Notes under the pieces: generated by a model
The model's input: the letters and a program-made list of their open reading frames with translations, nothing else
Database searches by the model: none
What the model was told of the DNA's origin: nothing
Translations under genes and position numbers: made by a program
Assembly (NCBI GenBank): GCA_021399435.1
Contig: JAJTUP010000019.1
Location: 496,001-560,000, forward strand
Reading direction: 5' to 3'
Length of the DNA: 64,000 bases
Source of the DNA: Diaporthe sp. PMI_573
Lineage: Eukaryota > Ascomycota > Sordariomycetes > Diaporthales > Diaporthaceae
Part shown: positions 55,141 to 64,000 of the stretch, piece after piece
Layout: each line of letters starts with the position of its first letter
How positions within the stretch are numbered: the first letter of the stretch is position 1

Positions 55141-57034
55141 GATGGCGGACCCGGGGCTCGGTGTGTGGCTAGAGGTATGAGATGAAGCTACACAGTACGC
55201 TGGCGGTGCAAGATGTTGTTTGTCGGGCGGCGCTCCGTCAGATCAAGCTTCATTGATCGACGTCAATCAGTGACGGGGGTCAAGGTTAGCGTGTGCGGGG
55301 CAGGCAGGCAGGCAGGCCCGGCCGCTGCGGCAGGCAAGTGTAGCCGGGCTGCCGGGCTCACGTGTGAAGGAATAAAGAATCCGGGGATGATTCTACCGGC
55401 TATGGAGACGGAGGGGACCAGGGCAGGTGTGTGTCAATTGTGTGACGGTCTAAGGGCGTGTTTGGGTGAGCTGGTTTGTATCAAGATCAGCCCAAAACGC
55501 TCTTGAGACCTGAGGGCCTGGGGGCAGGGGTCTTGATTGACGGCCGGGCCCGGTACCTAGGTATGTGACCCTCTGTGGGATAATCTCTACTGGAATACTG
55601 TGGTACTCGCCGTGGGTTGACCAGCAATGGTGGGATCTTTTGTTTTTACCTTTACTTTAGATGTTAATCTGGTACCTGGCAAACACGGGACCTCTGTGGG
55701 CCACAGGTATGGCGGCACTGCGGCACTGCGGCACCACACAGTAGGGTACTTTGGTACAAGCACAGCCGGGGTGCTGGGGACGGGAACGGGACTGGGAGGC
55801 GAGAGAGTTCCGAGCTACCAAAGATACCGTGTACTGTCGACCATATAACCAATTTCTACAAGGTCGAGTGTGGTTGCATAATTCGCAATCATTGGAAGGT
55901 GTCAGCAGCCACATGCAATATCGTATCGTATCGATATGAGCTGGACCATAGCCTGGTCCCGCAGATATTGGCAACTGTTCCTATTGCGGTGGCCCCGGAG
56001 GGTCGGCAGCTCAGAAAGATAAGAGAGAGAGAGAGACGTATGTGTGTGTGACAGACAGTGTGACAGACAGCATGGCCAGTCCTGCACAGGAAAAGCGACC
56101 CGGCCAAGGGACCCGATCGCAAACACAGGCCTTGGCTGGAAAACAAACGACGGCCAGATTTCGAAACAAGAATCGCCGCCCTTTGTTCACCTGTCCCTTT
56201 TCCAGGACAGGACATGAATAGGGCACGCACCAGCCCCTTGGCCAACCCAGAGACGGCGGAGCCCTATCACCGCACTGGCCTCAGCGCATACGTACACTAC
56301 CTACAGACAGTCCCAGACTGTGACCCGGACTGACTAGTGCCCTGGGGCCCCCCGGTCAGTCCATCCTCCTTGTCCACATCACAAATCAAGGGGCCACCCG
56401 CGGCCACCCACCGCTGATGAACCCAGCTTCTCTTGTTTTCTGATCCGCATCAGGGGTACCTGGATACTTCTAAACCTTAGCTCTCCCTCCAGAAACGACA
56501 CCTGGGACGGCCTGCATGCTTGTCCGTCACATAGTGCACACTCCCACTCCCGACCGAGTCAACCTCGAGCCTCTTCTCTCTTGTTCCATTCTCTCCTGCA
56601 TCTTTAAGCCTTTTTTGTGCCCTGCTTGTCTCACACCTTGATCGCGCCCACTGCGCACTGGTCTTACGATTTCCTCCGCCGGTGCCACCCTCCATCCTCC
56701 GCCATCCTTGACCCCGACCCTGTCCATCCTCCACGCTGCCATCTCTTCCGGCGCACCCAGCTCCCCAGTCCCGGTTACAACCCGGCGCCTACGCCTCGCC
56801 CCGCTACCTTGACCTGTACATAAGCTGATATCAGCCCCGGAAGCTGGTCTTCTGGTCCCCTCACGAGTCCATAATACATATCCTCCTCCTCCTACAAAGA
56901 TACCCATTAGCCTGCATTGCCTAGCCTTTCCCCCCAAATGTGTTGCGACTCGCTCTAGCATCGCCACGCCACGACCTAGCATCCTCACACTCGACCTGTC
57001 GACGCGTGCTGCCTACAAACCGCCGGCCGGCGAC
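55141..57034. other. Intergenic; repeat fragment and Cu-ATPase leader
   Basis: Divergent promoter region of CSN7 (-) and the copper ATPase (+). Holds GGCA repeats near 55.30 kb, a short fragment resembling the 15-bp repeat family at about 55.57-55.61 kb (CTCTGTGGGATAATCTCTACTGG), AG and TGTG microsatellites near 56.02-56.05 kb, and a pyrimidine-rich leader from about 56.47 kb. No supported gene. Confidence 0.45.
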
Positions 57035-60000
57035 ATGGCTCCTTCACACATCAGCATCCCATCTGGGGATTTGTTATTAAGCGCCCCGCCCACCGCACAA
57101 TGGGCTACCACCACTTTGAAGGTCGGGGGCATGACGTGAGTCTCCCACCGCCTGCTCTCTGCCGCGGGAAGGCCACTCGGCAATACTGACTCACGATAGT
57201 TGCGGCGCATGTACCTCGGCCGTCGAGAGCGGGCTCAAAGACGTCGACGGCGTCGGCAATGTGTCCGTCAGCCTGATAATGGAGAGGGCCGTCGTCATGC
57301 ATGACCCGGCGAGAATAACCGCCGAGAAGATAGCCGACATAATCGAAGACCGAGGGTTTGACGCTGAGGTCCTCGCCACAGACATACAGACGCCCAAGGC
57401 AAACGTGGACGACGCTTTCAAGGACGCCATGGACGACGACGGCGACGCGAAATACTTCGGGACGGTTGTGGCAGTCGAAGGCATGACGTGCGGCGCCTGC
57501 ACATCCGCCGTCGAGGGCGCATTCAAAGACGTCGCTGGCCTCAGGTCGTTCAGCATTTCCCTGTTGTCCGAGAGGGCCGTCATAGACCACGATCCTGTCG
57601 TCTTGCCCGCCGACAAGATCGCGGAGATGATCGAGGACCGAGGCTTCGGCGCAACTATCGTCGAGACCAAGCCGCTGGCACGTGAGGAAAAGACGAGCTC
57701 TATGAGCACAGCAAGGCATTCGTCACACACAGTAACCACCGTTGGCATCGAGGGCATGACGTGCGGTGCTTGCACCTCGGCAGTCGAGTCCGGATTCAAA
57801 GGAGTGGAAGGCATGATCAAGTTCAACATCAGTCTTTTGGCTGAGAGAGCTGTGATTACACATAACCCATCGATACTGCCACCGGACAAGATCGCCGAGA
57901 TCATCGAGGACAGAGGTTTCGACGCCAGGATCATTTCGACCCAAGCCGAGGCCGCGGATGCGGTACAAACCACCTCCACAGCTCAATTCAAAGTTTTTGG
58001 TGTGCAAGATGCTACAGCAGCCACCGCCCTGGAGGAGACCCTGCAGACTATGCCCGGTGTCAGCTCGGCCAAGTTGAGTCTTTCAACATCACGCATGACT
58101 GTGAACCACCAACCGGGCACGGCAGGTCTACGGGCGATCGTTGAGGCGGTCGAGCAGGCCGGGTACAACGCACTGATTGCCGACAACGATGACAACAATG
58201 CCCAGCTAGAGTCTCTGGCCAAGACGAGAGAGATAAACGAATGGAGGCGGGCCTTCAAGACGTCCTTGTCCTTCGCCATTCCGGTCTTCGTCATCGGCAT
58301 GATCTTGCCCATGGCTCTACCCTTCCTGGATTTTGGATCATGGCAGCTCCTGCCCGGTCTCTTCCTCGGCGATATTTTGGGTCTGGTCCTGACCATCCCC
58401 GTTCAGTTCGGCATTGGGAAGCGCTTCTACATTTCCGCATACAAGTCGATCAAGCATGGCTCACCGACCATGGACGTCCTGGTCGTCCTCGGCACCTCTT
58501 GTGCCTTCTTTTTCAGCTGCGTCGCTATGCTCGTGTCCTTCTTCTTCCCGCCTCACTCAAGGCCGAGCACAATCTTCGATACTAGCACTATGTTGATCAC
58601 TTTTATCACCCTTGGCCGATTCCTGGAAAACCGTGCCAAGGGCCAGACGTCCAAAGCACTGTCGAGACTAATGTCACTGGCTCCGTCCATGGCAACCATC
58701 TACGCTGATCCCATTGCTGCGGAGAAGGCTGCGGAGAATTGGGACAATGTCGCCGGGAATGGCGAGCCAAAGACCCCGATGGCAGACGGCAATGCTGCTG
58801 AGGAGAAGATCATCCCGACAGAGCTCATCCAGGTCGGAGACATAGTAATTCTCCGACCGGGAGACAAGATCCCTGCTGATGGTGTCTTGGTGCGGGGTGA
58901 GACATATGTCGACGAGAGCATGGTTACTGGTGAGGCTATGCCTGTTCAGAAGCGCAAGGGCGACAACCTGATCGGCGGTACCGTCAACGGCCATGGGCGA
59001 TGCGATCTCAGGGTCATCCGCGCCGGTAGGGACACCCAGCTGAGCCAGATTGTGAAGCTTGTCCAGGATGCTCAGACGACGAGAGCGCCGATTCAAAGGC
59101 TGGCAGACACCCTCGCTGGATATTTTGTGCCGTCAATCCTTGTCCTTGGCTTCATGACTTTCGTCGTCTGGATGGTTCTCAGCCATGTCCTCACCCATCC
59201 ACCCAAGATCTTCGAGGAGGAAGCCAGCGGTGGCAAGATCTTCGTATGCGTCAAGCTCTGCATCTCGGTCATCGTCTTCGCCTGCCCGTGTGCGCTCGGT
59301 CTCGCCACTCCTACTGCTGTTATGGTCGGCACGGGAGTTGGCGCTGAGAACGGTATTTTGGTCAAGGGCGGAGCGGCTTTGGAGACCACCACCAAAGTCA
59401 CCCAGGTTGTTCTCGACAAGACTGGCACTATCACATACGGCAAGATGACCGTAGCCAGTATGAAGGTCGTCCCCGTCTGGCAAGACAATGAATGGCGCCG
59501 TCGATTGTGGTGGACCATTGTTGGCCTCGCGGAGATGGGCAGTGAGCATCCTGTCGGCAAAGCCGTACTCCGTGCGGCCAAGACCGAAATCGGTATTGGC
59601 GCCGAGGACACCATCGAGGGCAGTGTCGGCGACTTCGCTGCCGCCGTCGGTCGTGGTATCTCGGCCACCGTGGAGCCGGCCACAAGCGCCGAGCGTCAAC
59701 GGTACACAGTGCTTGTTGGCAACGTCAAGTTCCTGCGGGAGAACAGCGTCGACGTGCCCGCAGAGGCCATCGAAGCCTCCGAACGCATCAACAAGGATAC
59801 CTCCACTGGCAAGTCCGGTGATTCTGCGGGAACTACCAACATCTTCATTGCCATTGACGGCAAATATTCTGGTCACCTGTGTCTATCTGACACCATCAAG
59901 GAAGGTGCGGCAGCTGCCATCTCGGTCCTGCAGCATCGCATGGGCGTCAAGGTGGCCATGGTAACCGGCGACCAGCCCAGCACCGCGCACGCGGTCGCCG

Positions 60001-60644
60001 CTGCGGTTGGTATTGCGGAGGAGAACGTCCACGCCGGCGTGAGCCCAGACCAGAAACAAGCAATCATCCGCCAGCTCCGCGAGCAGGGCGAATGCGTGGC
60101 CATGGTGGGCGACGGGATCAACGACTCTCCCGCCCTCGCAACTGCCGACGTGGGCATCGCCATGAGCTCTGGCACCGACGTCGCCATGGAGGCGGCGGAC
60201 GTCGTGCTCATGCGGCCTGACGAGCTGATGGACATCCCCGCGGCGCTGCACCTCGCCAAGTCGATCTTCAGCCGCATCAAGGGCAACCTCGCGTGGGCTT
60301 GCATGTACAACGTCATCGGGCTCCCCTTCGCCATGGGCATCTTCCTGCCCTTCGGCTTTCACCTGCACCCCATGGCCGCCGGTGCGGCCATGGCCCTGAG
60401 TTCCGTGTCTGTCGTGGCGTCGTCGCTGCTGCTCAAGTTCTGGTGCCGGCCGCGCTGGATGGACGAGGCCGCCGGCAAGGCTGCACTGAACAGGAGGGCG
60501 AAGCGTCCCGGCAAGATCGATTTTGTCAAGAACCTCGCCTCGGATGTCCTCGACCGCGCCAAGGGAGTGGTGGGCCGGAGGAGGAAGGACGAGGAAGGAT
60601 ACGTACCCCTGGCTGATCTTGCGGATGCCGAGGACAGAGTATGA
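57035..60644 (+). CDS. Copper-transporting P1B-type ATPase (Ccc2/ATP7-like)
   Basis: Exons 57035-57135 and 57200-60644 give 1181 residues. Three heavy-metal-associated domains carry GMTCGAC (metal Cys pairs 35/38, 131/134 and 222/225); the 64-bp intron cuts the first motif between Met and Cys. A fourth similar fold (FKVFGVQDATAATALEE, about residues 290-360) lacks the Cys pair. The transport core has the intramembrane CPC (Cys729, Cys731), the phosphorylated Asp773 in DKTGT, the SEHPVG motif and VGDGINDSPAL. All catalytic motifs are intact. Family members load copper into the secretory pathway at the trans-Golgi for multicopper oxidases such as laccases and iron oxidases, and some export excess copper. 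The number of metal domains is greater than the two of yeast Ccc2. Confidence 0.95.
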
Positions 60645-62760
60645 GTGTGATTATTGTTTGACCGGGAGACGGAAAGAAAAAGTGTCAGCTTTACGAAAGC
60701 CCCTCGATTTTGGGAACCTACAATTGACGTGGCGTTATTGGCATAGCGTATTACTTGAATGAACTACTCGATATCAAGCTTGTGTGGTTTACTTAGCGTG
60801 ATGATAGCTTTTATTCGGTCAAGACTCGTCCAAACTAATCCTCGCATCTCATACTGGACTCTGTCTTTGCAACCCTAATGATGTGGAATGGAATGAATTG
60901 CTGTACGCCCTATTCTCGTTCGAGCGGGCCCAAACTTTCTAGACTCTAGGACACTTGACTAAGAGCCTGTACATACCCAGCCACATCTCGCTTGCGCGCC
61001 AGCTTATCGATAGAAACCAGGTTGCTCCTCGAAGGTCGCTGCTCAAAGCGCGCGAGCACCGCTTCGCAGGGAAAGTGGCCCAAAAGAAAAGAAAAAAATC
61101 AGAAGTGATCACGGACTGGGCAGCGCCTGGGCCCCCTTCGAGTACTTGATGTCAGTCACAATCCCGCGCAAACCAAAAAGGGGCCTCCCCAGCGACATCT
61201 CCTGTCCGACTAGCGGCGATATCAACCAAACGTCCCCAAGTAGTTCAGGGCGCCCAGATTATTATAGGCGTACTCGTAGGTTGAAAGCCGGCGGATGCTG
61301 CGGGATGGGCTGTGTAAGCAAGGTCTGGGCTGGATTTCCTACTCGTACGTAGCCTTTCCAGTACAGACTATAGCTCCTAACGCGTATTAGAGATGGGGTT
61401 TCGGACATTGGCAGGACGAGCCTTGTTTGGGTGTCCGCTACACAGCCACACCATCTATGTAGTGGACCACATGTGCAGTGCTCACTGCCCAACCTCCCAC
61501 GGGATTAACCTCCTGTGGGATAACCTCCTGTGGCCAAACCTCCTATAGCATAAGCGGGTGGATGGTTAGAACCCCATGTGGGTTTCGCAATCACATTTTT
61601 CACATTTTTGATAGTATGGCTGCGTTGTTCTGACAGTGCAGGAAACAAGGCAAACGATGACGGCATGTATCAAAACTTGGCGTGGCTGGTCATGAGACTG
61701 ATGACTGGAGTATTGGCCTGGGAGAGCAGATGGCCACCTTCACAATTTCCTCCTTTGTGGGCGACTTGGTGGTGAGAGCATTCCTCGTCTACATCCACAT
61801 CCTCAGCACGGCATAATCAGCCTGACAACTTTTTGTTGTGGGCCTTGTACTTGTGGAGTATTATAAACTTCATTTCACTTCCTCACATCGAGCACATGCG
61901 CTGGCCGTTGACACACTCAGACCTGTAGCGCCGACAAGGAACACCCAGATAAGCGGCTAGCATGGTAAAGAAAGAGAAGCTAACTGCCTGGGAATTATCT
62001 TTCCTAAAGCGTCGTGTCGGTATGACGGTAGATACGTACGTAGCAAATACTCAGCACCAACCGAAACACACGGGTTTCCAAAAAGGCTACCCGGACCAGG
62101 GAAATGAGTTATCTAACAAGGACCGCAGTCGGAATGATATTTCTCGAAGCACCGCTCTGAGTAGATCACTCCATTGGAAGCGCGAGACCTCGCTAAGTTC
62201 CGCGGCCCCGTCCACTCCGCCAGGCAGAGGAGAACCAGCCCAGGAACACTGCGCACAGATCCTTCCCAGTAATTCACCACCGATCGTTTCGATTGAGCAC
62301 ACGTCGACCGGCTCGTTCCCAACTAATAAGAATGGCATTTCCGAAGCGCGCGAGAGAGGTGTATCAGGGTATTAGGTTTGGCTAAAAGCTCAGACGTGGA
62401 GAAAAGGACAGGCTTGCTTGGTGCATCGCAGTGAACTGGTAAATGAAGAAACGAAAACACTCAAAAAAGAGCTTTTCTAGTGGTATCATTTTGATATTCG
62501 AAGGAACGTCGAAACATGGAATAAAGACAGGGGAAGGTCTCGAAAGATTCGAGAGCGGAATTTTGGGAATGGGTAGGTTTTAAATGAAGCCAAGCCCGCG
62601 ATAGCGGCGATATGGCGCAAGAAAGGTAGAGGGGTATATCTGTAGACGGATGTTGGTGGGCGAGCTGCCTAGACAGATGCTGCTGTCTTCAAGTAACTCG
62701 TCATTTCAGGTGTCCCGTCCAGTCGTGTGTGTCGGCCTTGTCGTGATCAGTCGCGGGTTC
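60645..62760. other. Intergenic; repeat copy C
   Basis: Between the copper ATPase (+) and the minus-strand proline-rich gene, whose 3' ends face each other. A 137-codon frame at 61962-62375 (MVKKEKLTAWELSF...) has no domain or splice support and is left unassigned. Contains repeat copy C. Confidence 0.45.
61430..61650 (+). repeat. Dispersed repeat copy C, short array
   Basis: Head GACGAGCCTTGTTTGGGTGT-CCGCTAC...CACCATCTATGTAGTG is closely similar to copy A (minus strand), followed by about four 15-bp units (AACCTCCTGTGGGAT, AACCTCCTATAGCAT) and a T-rich tail with TTTTTGATAGTATGGCTGCG, resembling that of copy B. It has the shortest array of the three. Confidence 0.8.
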
Positions 62761-64000
62761 CTAACGCGGGACTGGAGGTCGCGAGCCAGGGGCCTGGACA
62801 CCTTCCATGTTGCCAGTCAGCTCGGCGACACGCGCCTTGATTCGGGCCACACGTGACTCAATAGCTATTTCATTTTGTCAGTTGTCCGCTTGTGGACTTG
62901 CGAATTTGCAGACTTGGGCACTCGTTCACTTACTCTCTTCGCCACTGGTGTCCGATTCTGGCTCTGTCTTTGAGACAGAAGGGCGGCTCTGGTCGTCACT
63001 CCGGCGTTGGGTTTGTTGCGCAGCACGCTCAGCGGCGTTCTTGCGTATCTGTGCCCATCGCTCAATGGCGGGCGCGGGGCCCTCTTGTTGAGGTTCGAAC
63101 TTGGGCTTGGGCTTGGCCTGGGGCTGGGGTGATGGCTCGGGAGGAGCCGGTGACCTGTGACGCTGGATCGGAGGAGGGGCCGCATCATCTTCCTCATCCG
63201 CCTCCTCGGACGGGACAAATGCCGGCTGGTCTTGCAGAGGTCCTTGATCGAAGCGAGCGAACGCATCCCGGGCTTCCTCCGCGTCTGCCGTGTCGACGCG
63301 AGACGCATCATCGTGGATCGAAGGCTCGTAGGCTGGCTCGTAGGCTGGCTCGCGGTTCGCTGGCTCGGCAGTTTCGTCACGAGCTTGGGGAGGCGGGGGA
63401 GGCGGGGGAGGCGGAGTAGGCTGGGTCGACTGGGTTGCCTGCGTGGCTGGCGTCTCGGCAGGCCGCGTCCTGGGGGTGTCCTGCTTGGGTGTCTCGGGCT
63501 GCTCATGCGCTGTAGGCTCTGGTGTGGATCTGCCCTGGTCCTGGGCGAGGAACTGGTTCAGATCCACGGCCGCATTCTCTGGCAGCTGCGAGACCCTCTT
63601 ATTACGTCCGAACAGTTTCCTGAACCCGCCCTTCTTCTCGCCCTTGTGCAGCTTCTTCTGCGTCTTTGGGCTAGACGCCTCGGCAGGCTCGGGTGAAACC
63701 ATGTCCTCCCGGGCCAGATCCACGCTGTTGTGCTCTTCCTTGGGGATGGGAGGCAACGGAGAGTCGCGACCGCTGTCTTTCATAGGCGGAGCAGGGCTCA
63801 GAGCTCCCTGCCGATAATCCTGAGACTGGGCCGAAGGTGAAGGTGGCGGGAGAAGCGAAGGGGGATACGAAGGTTCTTCTGCTATCGCGCCATAACCGTT
63901 TGACCCTAGATGTCCGTTTGTCTGCATCGTGCTCTGGCCAATTCCGCGTCCTGCACTCGTGTTCGCCAAATAAGCGTCCCGAATAGCGTCCTTGTCATAT
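62761..64000 (-). CDS. Proline-rich protein, unknown, 5' part beyond window
   Basis: Minus strand, exons 64000-62934 (continuing upstream out of the window) and 62864-62761, joined by a 69-bp intron with GTAAGT donor. The visible 390 residues are low complexity: Pro runs (TPPPPPPPPPP), acidic clusters, a basic patch KKGGFRKLFGRNKRVSQLP, two tandem EPAY repeats, and a conserved-looking end PAIERWAQIRKNAAERAA then ETIESRVARIKARVAELTGNMEG that may form a coiled coil. The splice is supported because reading through the intron stops after two residues while the join gives the helical end. I do not recognise the family; a cytoskeletal or membrane-scaffold role is only a guess from composition. The first residues visible are YDKDAIRDAYLANTS, with no start in the window. 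Confidence 0.7.

Noticed and set aside
59133..59876. Minus-strand 247-codon frame
   Set aside because: Opposite the P-type ATPase catalytic core; no independent features.
61962..62375. 137-codon plus-strand frame
   Set aside because: No domain, no splice-linked neighbours, composition not coding-like; left unassigned.

Overview
This window reads as nuclear DNA from a filamentous ascomycete (Pezizomycotina, most likely Sordariomycetes). The reasons are short spliceosomal introns of about 57-90 bp with GT..AG ends and CTAAC/CTGAC-like branch sites, compact monocistronic genes on both strands, fungal-type families (AA9 monooxygenase with CBM1, sedolisin, GH36 Sip1-type enzyme, Psr1-type phosphatase), and an AT-rich retroelement carrying a CpA-to-TpA mutation pattern typical of repeat-induced point mutation (RIP). 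Exon joins were worked out by hand. Each multi-exon model below sums to a multiple of three, apart from the gene cut by the window edge, whose total cannot be known.

Left region (1-22.3 kb) is accessory in character: an F-box gene (-), a six-exon NAD(P)-binding SDR-type gene (+) with a 14-nt microexon, an intronless secreted sedolisin protease (+), a secreted AA9 cellulose-active monooxygenase with a CBM1 tail (+) broken by a complete but decayed 7.07-kb Ty1/copia element (10869-17939, 197-bp LTRs, GGCAT target duplication), then a GH36/raffinose-synthase-like enzyme (-).

Middle region (22.3-45 kb): beta subunit of the mitochondrial processing peptidase (+), a small putative membrane protein (+), a peroxisomal ABCD half-transporter (-), a gene-poor stretch (29-32.8 kb), a Psr1-type FCP1-like phosphatase (+), Sec61 beta (+, with a first coding exon consisting only of ATG), a very large sterol-glucosyltransferase-like protein with PPxY motifs and six UIM-like repeats (+), and a four-exon SnoaL-like gene (-) that has no long single-frame ORF.

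Right region (45-64 kb) is housekeeping: SprT-like metalloprotease (+), Chk1 kinase (-), an E2 of the UBE2C type (+, divergent from chk1), ribosomal protein eL31 (-), a Rax1-like RGS membrane protein (+), COP9 signalosome subunit 7 (-, apparent GC-AG intron), a Ccc2-type copper P-type ATPase (+), and the 3' part of a proline-rich gene (-) running off the right edge.

The most notable unexplained signal is a dispersed repeat family. Three copies (about 22.57-22.87, 29.52-29.82 and 61.43-61.65 kb) share a conserved head, a variable array of degenerate 15-bp units (consensus near AACCTCCTATGGGAT) and, in two copies, a GGGATATATA tail. I recognise no described element matching it. No rRNA, tRNA or CRISPR was found.
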